NCBI GenBank assembly: GCA_027625915.1
Contig: JANTQA010000026.1
Span: 3,720,001 to 3,784,000, forward strand
Length of the DNA stretch: 64,000 nt
Direction: 5' to 3'
DNA from: Anaeramoeba flamelloides
Taxonomy: Eukaryota > Metamonada > Anaeramoebidae
In this document: piece after piece, positions 11,755 through 24,200 of the stretch
How the letters are laid out: the number at the start of each line of letters is the position of its first letter
How positions within the stretch are numbered: position 1 is the stretch's first letter
The notes under the pieces: model-generated
Told to the model about the DNA's origin: nothing
The model's input: only the letters and a program-made list of their open reading frames with translations
Database searches by the model: none
Program-made: the position numbers and the translations under genes

Positions 11755-12190
11755 TTTTGTTTATTTATTTACTGTTTTATTCCTTTTCTTTTTTTGATTT
11801 TTTAAAAATCCAATTTGAAAAAAAAAAAATCCTTTAAAACAAAAAAAAATGTTTGAAACTCCAAATTAACATTAAGAAAAGTGAGGTTTTGCAATTTTCT
11901 TGAAAAGCGAATACATTTACAATTGAAAAATCTTATTGTCAACAATTTTAATTTCAAAAAAAAATTGAGAATTTTTACACGAGATGTTCCAATAAAAGGG
12001 TACCAAAAAATTTTTTAACCTTTTTTTTTTTTTTCAAAATTTATGATTTGTTCAGGTTTTTCTTTTATGATTATAGACTCTAATACGAAGTTTATTATTT
12101 CTCGTATTTTTAATCAATCTAAGTTAGTTTGGTTCTTAAAAATAAAGTGACTTGTTCATATTTGGCTGCGCCCCTTTGAGTGAAATGCAG
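11755..12190 (+). repeat. Family F repeat, copy 1, 5'-truncated
   Basis: Aligns by eye with the right three-quarters of 49,670-50,222 and inversely with 45,755-46,288. Landmarks are TTGTCAACAATTTTAATTT, CGAAGTTTATTATTTCTC and the terminal CCCTTTGAGTGAAA. A TA-rich microsatellite follows at once. It lies just downstream of RPL26. Confidence 0.6.
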
Positions 12191-14163
12191 TTTTTTTATA
12201 TATAAATGTATATATCTATATTAATGTTTATTGATCTTAAAGTCATTTTGTTCACACATTAATTAAAACAAAAAATTATTTTTACAATTTATTACAACTT
12301 ATTATTTGATTATCATGAATTTATCCATTATTATGAATTTTTAATATTATCAAAAAGATTTCTAATAGTCAGCAAAAAAAAAATACCAATTGAAAATAAT
12401 TTACATAATCATAAAAAGATAAAAAAATCTGAAATTTGTTGATTTTTGAATAAAAATATTAATATTGGTGATAATCATTAATCTCAAACAATTAGAAAAA
12501 CAAGATATGACTAAATTCTAACAATTGTAAAATCGGTTATCCATATTGAAACAAAAAAAAAATCAAGAACATGGAAATAATTCAGGAGTAAAATTATTAT
12601 TGTTAATATTAGTGAAATTGTTGTGTAATTTCAGAAAATATTAAATGAAAAACCTAATTTTTAATTAAAAATATTTTTATGAAACTAGTAATAAACCTAC
12701 CTAAAGTTCAAATAAAACGAGGTGTTTCAAAGCTAGATTTCAAAAATTGATGACCAAAAGTAGATCTTTCTTTTTGAATAAAAATAGATGTTTGCTATTA
12801 ATTCAGAAAATGATATTTTTTATTCTTGTTTTTTGATTAATTGTATATTATTTTTGACAAGTCTAATTTGCTTTATAATTATTCTTATTATTCAAAGAAT
12901 TATAATTTAGAAAAGTTCCATTCTTAAAATAAAATAAATTATTCAGTAGTGACAAAAAAAAGATTTCCTAATATTAACAATTAATAATCTTATAATGGGT
13001 TTTTTTCAGATCAATTGGACATTTCTTTTAATACTATGCTTTTTCAGAATCCTAACATTTTTCAAAATTATCCTTCTTGAGAGAATAAACCAAAATTTGA
13101 GTTTAACTATTTTCATAATTTCCATTTCAAATCTCTAAACACAAAAAATTCTCCCCAGATGTTCTAAATATTGTTTTTAGTTACTTTTACATGTTGTAAT
13201 CCTTCTAAAATTTTGAACTTGTACTTGAATATGTTCTTAAAAACATCTTCTTTTTAAAAGTTTTATTTCAAGGTCTTTTGAATTTTTTTTGACTTTTGTG
13301 TTTTTAACTTCCGAAATTAGTAACAATTTTGATTCAATTTATTCAGAATTACAATTATTTCTGAGAAATACAAGTAACATTACACAATAACTCAACACAC
13401 TCCTATCCAGATACTCTGTCCTTAAAAAACAGGACTTTTGATAAAATAAAAAGTGAACAATTTTGTGAATGTTTGTTTGATTTATTTTATTTTTATTCCT
13501 TTATCTATTTAATTATTCTACATCTAATATATTTTAAAGAACTGATCAAGATTATTAAAAAAATATAAGTCTGTTATTTATAAAGAAAATAATAATAATA
13601 ATAATTCTCTCTCGTGAAGAGAAAAAAATTGATTTGAAATTATATTTAGAATTTCAGGGTGTGTGTGATATTTTACCACTGTTGGCTGACAGAGTTTATA
13701 TAAAACTGGAATCTTAAAATGATTTTTTCAACAAAATTTATTAATGTTATAATAAAAATAGGAGTTGGATATTCATATTAGAATACATTGGCATATAAAT
13801 TTTAAAAAAAGCGAATCTCTTTTAAAAAAAATTCCAATTAAAAAAAAAATTATTCATTTGTCTTATATGTTAAATATGTAAAACAATTATTACTTCTTTA
13901 GCTAATTTTGCCTTTTAATACTTATAGTAAACCATTTTATTCTTTTAATATTAAGAAAATAAGAAACTTGCTTTTTTATAAAGATTTTCAAATCCAATTT
14001 TGATTTAATTCGAGAAAGTATTTCATTTTTGGAATTATTCTTCTCAAATATAGATTTATTGGATTAAGAGGTTTGATTTAATAATTATTTATCTTTAATT
14101 TAAATAGAAATCTAAAAATAATTTTGAATAATTCTTTAAACTTTTCGCTAAAAGTTTCTTTTA
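12191..14163. other. Gene-free AT-rich stretch with a family H fragment
   Basis: No exon is visible. About 12,590-12,735 is an inverted fragment of family H; it shares the segment read on the minus strand as CTTTAGGTAGGTTTATTACT. The rest is unassigned AT-rich DNA. Confidence 0.4.
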
Positions 14164-14358
14164 CAGTCAGTTCCACTTTTAAGGCACAAACTTTCAACGA
14201 GATTTAAGGAACAAAAAAATCTCAAATTAAGGCACAAAATTTGAAATTTTTTTTTTACAAATTATTTTACTAGAATTTGAATTTTGTACTTTAATTTGAG
14301 AAATTTTTTGTGACTTAAATTTTGTTGAAAGTTTTTGCCTTAAAAGTGTAACTTATTG
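14164..14358. mobile_element. Family C palindromic MITE, copy 1
   Basis: A 195-bp near-palindromic element starting CAGTCAGTTCCACTTTTAAG and flanked by TA on both sides. The arms carry repeated AAGGCACAAA motifs and the centre is A/T-rich. Shape and TA duplication fit a Tc1/mariner-type MITE. The right end is diverged from the left. Confidence 0.75.
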
Positions 14359-15751
14359 TATTTTTGGTCGAATCAACTATAGTTTTTTTTTTTTTTATTT
14401 TATTTTTTTGTATTTGATAATTTAATGATTTTAATTGAATTTTTCAAAAATATTCTTTGTTTAGACTTCGTTTGATCAAATTAATAAGGAAAGAAGAATT
14501 TTGATAACAATCTAAAAAGATGTTTGAAAAATAACAAAAAATAGGAATTATACATGAAACCCAAGGTGATTTCTTCAATGAATTCTTGACCAAATTAAGA
14601 TTTTAAAGATAAAAAAATATAGGTATAAATATTGTTTGATTTTTTTCTATATTTCAACAAATTTTGTTCAAAAAAATGAATTTTTATCGGGTTTGGAATA
14701 AAAAAATAAAAGTTTCAAAAACACTCCTTAATTGGGACAATTTTTTAGATTATACTCTTTGGTAAATTTTAACTATTTATTTAAAAATATAATTAGATTC
14801 TAAACTTTTATTAATAAAACTAAAAATTCAAACAAAAAAATATTCAAAAAATTTAAAATTAAAAGATTTCAAGTAATTATTAAAAAAAGTACAGTCATTT
14901 CTGGAAAAAAAATATAAAATGGATAGAAACTTAATTTCTAATTTTGTTCATTGTGAATTATAATTGTGAATAAAATAGTGTCAGTTTCGAAATTTATTCT
15001 TTGACACTTTTTGCGATAATTAATATTTTTTGCATTTATTCCCTTTCTTAAAGAATTATTTATCTCAATAAAAAATATATAAATTCTTACTCTTTTTCAA
15101 CTTTTTATAATTATAAAATAACCCTAAATTATATTTAACCAAATTATTTCAATGATATATTGATTGAAAACTATTTTTTTTTTTTTAATTTGAAGAAATT
15201 TTGAATTTGTATTAAGAAATGTAAAATTATAAAAGATTAATTTCATATTTGTTAAATAACAATTTTGGTTATTCAAATAGAAGATTCTAATAATTTTTAT
15301 TTATTTATTTTATTAATTCCAATTTTCTAGAATCCTTTTTAATTTTTTTGTATATTACATTTTTTTACTAATTAGGATCCAAAGATTGTTATTTGTTATT
15401 TAAATTTGTTTCACAAAAATAATCCCATTTCACAAGATTTTTTTAGTGGTAGCTCACTTCTTCAATAGCGTGTAAATCCAGAGAACATGACTATTAGCAC
15501 ATACAAACATTTTTTTTTTTCATTTTAATCTCATTGAAATTATCAAAATATCACTTTTATAATTTAACAAGATCAAGATAACAATTTGAATTGTTGAAAA
15601 AAAATAAAAGACTTCAACAAAAAAAAGTTTAAATTTTTTTAGAAAAATGAAAAATTCAGAAATTCATGATAACTTTTGAAATTAAAAAGGTAAATTTGAA
15701 TATATAATTACAAATAAAAATAAATCAAGTACACAAGTGTAAATATGAATG
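14359..15751. other. Gene-free AT-rich stretch
   Basis: No exon, RNA or clear element is seen. A/T runs are frequent. Confidence 0.4.
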
Positions 15752-16082
15752 CTGTAAAAAATAGAGTTATTACAATTTTCGAGATAAATAAAGAGTTCCA
15801 AGGATTTATCCTAATTTTGGTTATAGTAAACGGAAAGTCCGATTTATTTTTGAGCTCAAAGAGATTTTCAATATAAAAACATTTGGTGTAGACCAATACT
15901 TTATTTGAAAAATGATTTTTTTAAAAAAAAATGAAAGATTGTATTCACAAAACGATTTTTTGATTAAAATTATTGTTATCTATTGGGATAAACATATATT
16001 ATATTTACTATTACTAAAATTTGGAAAAATGCATGGAAATCTTTATTTAGATCTGAAATTGTAAAAACTCTATTTTTTACAG
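15752..16082. mobile_element. Family I short TIR element
   Basis: A 331-bp segment whose ends are inverted copies of CTGTAAAAAATAGAGTTnTT followed by ACAATTT (about 28 bp, few mismatches). A diverged relative lies at about 27,190-27,490, sharing GAGATAAATAnAGAGTTCCA and CTCAAAGAGATTTTCAATAT. It is non-coding; the minus-strand frame at 15,708-15,896 lies across its left end. No target duplication could be fixed. Confidence 0.55.
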
Positions 16083-16470
16083 AGATCATATTTATACTTA
16101 ACTAGTATGAAAAAAAATTGAAAAAAAAAGTTAGACAAAACTAAAACTTCAATTTTCATTTCATCCTTGTTAATCGAGTTTATTCAAAGCATAATCAAAA
16201 TTCCAGTTCTTAAAAATCTTTGTGATGTTGTGTTTATTGTTGTCAGTATAACCATGATTTTTCAAAGTCTCTAGTCAAGAAAAAAAGGTCTTTTTGGGGG
16301 AAATAATCTTAAATGGATGTGGCAATGAATTTTCTTTAAACTCAACTTTAAGTTATTTTTTTAAGATATAATAACTAATAGTTTTGAAAACACTCTTATC
16401 ATCTAAAAAAACTGAAACACGGAAAAAAATAACTGGATATAAATATTGAGAGTGTCATAAGTTTTTTTTT
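16083..16470 (-). repeat. Dispersed repeat matching 34,960-35,300, inverted
   Basis: The minus strand aligns with 34,960-35,300; both contain AAGAnTGTTTTCAAAACTAT and AACAAGGATGAAATGA. On the minus strand it follows the LINE remnant at 17.1-17.8 kb, so it may be the 3' part of that element. The alternative is an independent repeat. Confidence 0.45.
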
Positions 16471-17079
16471 ACTTTTTGGAATAAATCCGCAATTTAAAGA
16501 AATTTTCTGTTTATTTCAAAAATTAATAAAAACCTAACGAAAATCTATTGATTTTACAAATAAACAGAAAAATAAAAAAAAAAACCAAAAGAAAAATCAA
16601 AGAAAAAATAGTTTTTTCACTTTAAAACAACAAATAAACATTAAATAGTCCAAATAATTGAGTCCCTATTTGAAAGATATTTATCAGATTTAAAATACTT
16701 TTATAGTATAATAAAATGACCTATTAGCTAGAAGTAAGAAAGTTTTCAATTTTTTAACCATTAAATTGAAAAAAAATATTAATAGAACCTGGAAAATTGG
16801 ATTTTCCAACTTGAATTGTTAAATATCTTGTAAAATATTTTTTGATCAGAAATCCTTTATACACCAATAGTGTTTATTCCAATTGAAGTTATCAAAAGTC
16901 GTAAAAGTACAAATATTGAATTTTTTTTTTGAAAAAATTTTTTTAGGATGTGGTTAGTGAATGTTCTGAATTTTAGAATTGTTGAACTTGATGGATAGCT
17001 TAAATATCTTTTGATTAATAAATAATATTGGTTTTGGTTTTTAATTATTGTGAAATATTGATGAAATTTCCAACTGGTA

Positions 17080-17790
17080 GATTCAACAACTCGTTATAAT
17101 TATAATTATCAATTTCTCTTTTAAGAAGCTTTAAACTCTCTTACTTCCAATTAATTTTATTGGTCCTTCTTTGATTAAATTTTATTAATTTTTCTAGATA
17201 GGGTAGAGATGGATTTTTTAATTTATTTTTGAATTTTAATTTCTTTTTATTAATTGATATTACCAAATTTTTCGAATTTAAATTAAGTTTTATATTTAAG
17301 ATCTGGTGTTTTTCTGTTTATTTTATATATTTTATTAATACAACTGTATTAATCCAAGAGTTTAAATTGTTTAGTATTGCTATTTTATAATTATATATTT
17401 CTAATTCATATGTTAATTGGCTTAATATAAAAAGATTTAAATAATCTAATTTTTAAATTATTTGTTTAGTAAATTATTATTGAATAATTGTTTAGATTTG
17501 TTATAAGTTTCTTTTGCTTTTTTTAGATTATAGACGAAATGTGAAATTTTTGGGTTATAAATTCCCAATTATTTAATCTTTGATTAATTTTGAGTAATTT
17601 CTATTTTGTCTTTATTAGGTTTTAATCCAAATTGGGCAATTTCTTGATATATTAAAATTAATTTTCCATTTATTTCATTTATATTCCCTTTTATGATTAA
17701 AATTGAATCATAAAAATAGAAGAATCTGTGAATAATCTTCTTCTATAACCTTATAAAGAAGTCAACATTTTTGAAAAATTGTTTTGTTAT
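17080..17790 (-). mobile_element. Decayed non-LTR (LINE) reverse transcriptase remnant
   Basis: On the minus strand at about 17,730-17,596 the best frame reads FYDSILIIKGNINEINGKLI and then YQEIAQFGLKPNKDKIEI. This has the spacing of the LINE polymerase core: the YxDD box (here YDS, degenerate), a hydrophobic strand, then the GLKxNxxK motif. Downstream frames resemble a thumb and C-terminal region (for example NSWINTVVLIKYIK, KINWK). Stops and frame changes are frequent, so it is an old dead copy. A related piece is at 42.72-43.1 kb on the plus strand. The clade cannot be assigned by eye. Confidence 0.5.
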
Positions 17791-18298
17791 AGAAAAAACT
17801 AAAAGATCTTGATAAAATCAATTGTAATAATTTTTTTCTAGATTTATTTATGCTCCCTTATTGGACTATAAGATAAAATTATTTGTTAAAAATAGAAAAT
17901 AACAGAAAAAAATTATCTGGTCTAAAGAATATTGAAAAATTAACAAAAAATATTGAAATTTTGGAAATTTATTTTTTTCTTTACTAAGGATATAAATAAG
18001 TTGAAAAATTGTTATATATATATATATTGTTTACATTCATTTATCTTTGTTAGAACAAAATAGTAATTAATAATTCAATATAAGTATAATCAGAACAATA
18101 AATATTGATTATATTCTCTAGGAGTAAAATCTCAGTATATATTTGCTCATTTATTGATAATTAAATAGAATATATATATATACATATATATTCAAATTAT
18201 ATGTTTTGATATAGAGAAATGGATTTATACGCCTATAAAGATAAATTATATAATTTATATAGGTTTTGTCTTCTGATTTTTAGCAAAAAAATTAAAAA

Positions 18299-21200
18299 TT
18301 ATTTTTTTGTTTTTTTTTTTTTTTTTTTTTTTAACTTTTCACACTTTGCACGTAATTTTCGATCATATCTCTGCTTTTGTTCAAGTTTAACTTTTAACTC
18401 GCCAGATTCTTTCATATTTAATTTCAATAAAGCGTTTCTGTCTTTTCTGAAGAGTGAATCTGATGGCAAGGGGTTTTTAATTGGCATTGGTCTTTCTGGA
18501 ATATTTTCGTCAATGTCCCAATATAATTTTTCATCGAAATATATTTGATCCAACCAAGTACCTGAAAGGGTTGAAATGATTTTTTTATTTTTATTTTTAG
18601 ATTCAGATAATTTGTAAATGGTTCCTGCGACGCTATGGGTTGGAAGCTTTCTTGAAAATACGAGTCCTTTAAAGAAGCCTAACTGGCTTGGATCAAAAAT
18701 TACTTGGGCTTCAAGATCATTTTTCTTATCTGCAAATTTTATTGATCCTCTAAAGTTTGTGATTCTATCACCCATCAAGATCCCGCTGATGGAAATTGTT
18801 GGGTTGTCCCAGACTATTGTTGTGCCATCTTTAAATTCCAATGTATTTGCCCCGGTTTGAGTGCTATTACGAAAAATTTTAACATAAAAAATTAATTAAA
18901 TGAAACAAGAATAGTGCATGGTTTTAAAAAATTAAATATAGAGGAAAACTTGAGATCCAAATGAAAATCAGAAAGTTTGTTACTAAGAGAAAAAAAAAAA
19001 AAAAAAAAGAATTTACCATTTAATTTTATTTCCTCTAAAACTTGCAGACCAAATTTGCTGGCCATAATAATAATAATTATTGTTTGGTCCAATTAATTCA
19101 TAACTTGATGCCGGTGGATGATGCGATGTTTGTTCACAAAAAATAGTGGTACCATTAGAAAGATTACTTTGGAACTATTCGTCGTGGCAATTTGGAAAAT
19201 AAAAATAATAATAAAAAAAAAACAATAATAATAAATAAATAAGGAATTAATATGTTTGAAAACGTTTAATTGTATTCCATATTTTTAATATTAAAAATAT
19301 GGAATACATTCAAATTAATTTAAGGAAATTTTTAGTTCAATTTCCATTTTTGTAATCTCATATCTCAACTTTTAAAACAACTCAAGAGAAAGAATATTTT
19401 GAAGAACAACTAATTTTACAAAATTTTTCAACATTTAAGCCAATAGAATGCTATATTCAAAATGATTAAAAAAAGATTTAAAATGGAAAATGAAGCAAAA
19501 AATTTTGAGATATTTATTTGAATTTATTAGTATGGAATACTTTACACGAAAAATGTAGGTTGATCTAGCTGAATTAAAATATTTATGTTCAATTAAAAAC
19601 CATTTTAAAAGGGTTGGTATAGTATGTTTTAAAAATATTATTCAAACTGTTTAAAAGAATGAACCAAAACAGTTAGATTTTCACTTATTAAAAAATTTTT
19701 AGTACTAACTTTTTTAAAAAGGCTTTAATTTTATTGGATTGATTTCGTTATTCTAAATTAATTTGATGGTTTCATACAAAATATTTTCTCTAGATTTCTA
19801 ATATATATATAAGCTTAATTTCAAAAATAGGGGCAAATTTTTGATTGAAAAAAAATTGTAGTTTCTCATTTAGTGAATACCAAAACTCAACCCAGAAAAA
19901 TCAGATCTTAAAACTAAAAATTAACTGTCTAAAACACCCTTTTCTGTTTTAATTATTATTTCTAATAAAAGAATAGAGAAAAGAAACCCATAAAGAAAAA
20001 AATAAATCTGACCCTATTTTTGAAATGATTTTTCATCTTAAAATTATCCATTTAAGATTCACCATTGCTTCCAAGAACCCTTTGAAACAACTTTCCATCA
20101 GAGTTATCATATTTTTACTATTTACCCATTTGGTATCAACCCAAACTTTCCTTGATACCTTTTTCAAGATAAAAAGAATCTCAACAAAAGAAAGAAAAAG
20201 AAAAAGAAAAAGAAAAGAAAGTGAAAACAAAACCAATTTTTTGAATGTACAACAAAGAACTCAAAGATAAAATGAATACGATCACATTCATCACATTGTC
20301 TCCAAATGAAAGAGAAAAGAAGATCTTATTTGATCTTGCTATTTCTTCACTTTTCAAGGAACCATTGTAACTCATTAAAGCAAATTTGGTTGATACTTGT
20401 TTTCGAAGCAAACACTTCTTGGGTGTTTTACTTTCTTTGAATTTTACAATCCCTTTCTCCAATGCTAATTAATCTCATCTCTTGAATATTAACGGTTTTC
20501 AAAAATGTTCTTGTTCATTCAACATAAAAATAACAATATGGAATCATTTTGAAAGAAAAATTGCAAAAAAATGGATTCAACTTTGGGAAATTTTCATTAA
20601 AAGAAGATTGTTTCTTGATATTAAATATTCAATAATGACTTTTAAAAGGTATTGGGTTCAGAATATTTGGTTAACACAACACACATACCAATAATTTAGA
20701 AAATACTAATGATGACCCTATTTTTAAAATTTAGCTTATATATAACAAAGTTATTCATGGTAGGAAAAGTAATTGTAAAAAAAAAATTAAAAAGTATCCT
20801 GAAAAAAATTTTTAAGAAGAGTTATCACTATATAAACTTAATTTCTGTAAAAGGAACCCACAAAATAATTTTAAAAATATCAATTATTATATTTATTTGA
20901 CCTTTAACAAATAAATAAGAAATATAATAATACACTTCCTAAAATAAATGATATCTGTAGGAAGTAAATCAAGTTAATCAATTATTTATTTTAAAAATTG
21001 AAAAAAATAAAATTCTTAGGTTGCTAATTGGAAAAAAAACAACACGCTTCATTTTGATCTTCATTAGAAGATCCGAAGTAAATACTGATAAAAATCAATA
21101 TAATTTTTATAAAACTGTTTCGACACTTTCAATAACATTAGAATAACATGTTTTTACTTAGTTGATATAATTCTTGCAATAAAAAAAAATTACATAACAA

Positions 21201-24200
21201 TTACTTTCAAAAAAAATAAAAAAGATAAAAAGTGAAAAAATGTTTTCTAAACTCTTTTTCAAGCAAAAGTGCACACCTCTCAAATTATCAATACTATTAA
21301 GGAATATTCGAATTTTATGCTCAGTGAGGGTTGAAATAAAATACTATAAACAGAAAAAAAGCCTTAAAAGACAATGAAATGAGGAAAAGTCAAAATATTG
21401 CAATTTTTGGAATTTTTTAGATTTTGCTTGGAAATCATTTTTTGATACAAAAACTTTTTGAATTTCCCGAACAAAACAAGGCAAAACTAAAAAGCTATTT
21501 TTTTTGATATTAAGAAAATGTCACTCCACTTTCTTTTTACGTATATTTATACTCCCTCGATACACTCTAACATACTTGAAAAGAAAGTGGATTATCATTT
21601 TCCTCATGAAATTTTTTTCTTCAAAATTTGTTGAGAATAATTTGGATTTGATGAAGGGAAATTTTTTTTGCCCAACTCAAAATTTTGCAAAAAAAACCTA
21701 AATTTTTCAAGTTAGCAAGATCCCTTAGATCAAGTTTCTTTTAAGTCTTTAAATATGTTGCTAGGTGGAAAAATAGTATTCACTAACGATAAAATTCGGA
21801 TAATCCTTAAATTTGATTGTTAATAAGATAATTACTTATTGGTGATTTTCATTTTAATAATTCTGATTTTAAACCCCAATTCAAAATTTTTAACACACCA
21901 AAATTCGATTTGTGAAAAAAAAAACTTATTTAACCACTTCTCGAAGATTTACCAAATTAGAACCATTCACCAATTGAAATGTTAACACCTTTTTATAAAA
22001 TAAAATACTCACAAAACAATAAATAAATAATTATCAATACAAATAAATCATGGGTGTGTTAAAAATTTTGGAGAGAGCAAAACAAAAAAAATACATTAGT
22101 AAATTTGTTTAAATTCTATTAGGAATTTTGATCGATCAAAGGTTAGATACTACCAACTAATTTTATTTGAGTTCTTCTATTTGGAACAACTCAACTTTAA
22201 CATAATATAAACCTTTTAGAAAAAAATTGATCCAACAAAACAAATTACGTAATTCAAACAATGAAATGAAAACAAAAACTAAAAGATGAAAAAATGATTA
22301 TCATATTTTACAAAAATCAAAATTATCTCAAATTTCAATGAAATTGTATTATTGTGATTGTTTGGAACGTTTTAGCTGTGTGGAAAATTTTGAATTTTAG
22401 TTTAATTATTCATTTTTTAATTATAGATATTGAACAGTTGGAAAATGAAAAAAACAAGACAAAAAGAAACCAATTTGTAAATAATCTACCAGTATAAAAA
22501 TGGAAAAAATTTAAGTATGTTTTCAAATGAGTTAGATATAGAAATTAAGAAAGACCATTATTGGATTGATGCATGGAACAAAAAAAAAAAAAGAGAAAAT
22601 ATTGAAAAAAAAAACTCAAACAAAATACCCAGATGAATTGCAGCTTGATATTGAAAATGAGACTTTAAAGAACAAAAGTTTGGCTTGTAAAGAAATTTCA
22701 ATAAAATTTAAAAGGAATTTTTCTCAATTCGCCTTGTTCAACAGTTTTTATTGATTTCATAATTTTTTTTCTTTACAATTTACAAAACGATATTTCTCAT
22801 ATCAAACGAAAGGGCACATGAATTTTGAAAATATTTAATTTTAATTTTTATTGTTTTATTTTAATTGAGTTTTAAATCTTCAGTTGAGTGCTTTTTTATG
22901 TTTTAAAGAGTTTCTTATATTTTATAATGATGCTACAATTAATTTGATTCAATTATCAATAATTCTTGAAAATTTCTGTGCACTTTTATTTGAAAAAGAG
23001 TTTATTTTGAAAATTTTCAAAATAATTTTTTTTCTTTTAATACCCATTCAAACCCTGAAAATGAATATTAATTTCTCCATTATAAAAGGACTCCTTTAAT
23101 AGTTAAATTGTTTATTATTGAAGACTTTTTAAAAGATTCCATTTTCAGAATCAAACTTTGAAACCTACCAGTAACTAAAAATATTAACTTTTGGGTTTTT
23201 TACATTTTTGAAAATGACTTTTTTTTAAATTACAAGTTTTAGTAAATATCCACAAAAAGAGTTTTACAACTCAAATGAAACTGTGTGATTAGAAGTGTTA
23301 TGAAAATTTTAAAATTTTCATATTATGGTCGTGGAACCAACCCATGTGTGACTCTAACCCATAATGAAATTTTAATATATGTTTTTTTTTTTTTTTTCTT
23401 TAATGTATTATAAAGTAGGAATTGGGTGTATATAGTTATCTCCGGTTCAAACCAGCTTTTAATAAAATATCTTGAATTTGGGTAAATGGTTAAAAAATAT
23501 TAATTGATTTTGTTTCAAATATTTAATTTTAATTCCAAATTTTGTTGAAAAAAAATCATTTTAATCGATTAAAATTTAAAAAATGAAATCTTTTATTTGT
23601 TTTTACAAAAATCCTTTTTTAATATCGTATTAATTCTTTTTTAAACTTTATTTATAAAATATTATTTCTTATTCTGAAACGTACTTATCCGATACAGTTA
23701 TTTTCTAAATCCCAGCAGGACTATAAATCTCTTCTAACATTTTTGGAGAATAAATTAAAAATCGGAAAGGTATTTTTATAATTTTTTCAATTTTTATTCT
23801 TTAAATTAAAATTCTCTACATTTTTGGTCAGGGGAGATAATTAGCTGTTTTTTGAAGATCAAAATGTTCATTGTAAATTGTTTAAAAACACATTTCAAAA
23901 TGTTTTCAGACAGTTTTTAAACATATATTATTTTGTTAGAACATAAACCAGATGTTTCAAAATAAAACCTTGTTTTTTATTTTTTTCTTGTTCATTTATA
24001 ACATACAATTCAATTTACAATAAAATACCTAAGACCAAATATATTTTTATTATAAACTGAATTTTTATTATAGATATATAAGCTATTTCTAAAAAAAGTA
24101 GGGCAAATTTTTTTAAAAATATCTTTTTTAAATTCAATAGTCAAAATGTTATTGAAATATATAAAATCATTAACAAACCTTTATCAATTTCTGATATAAT

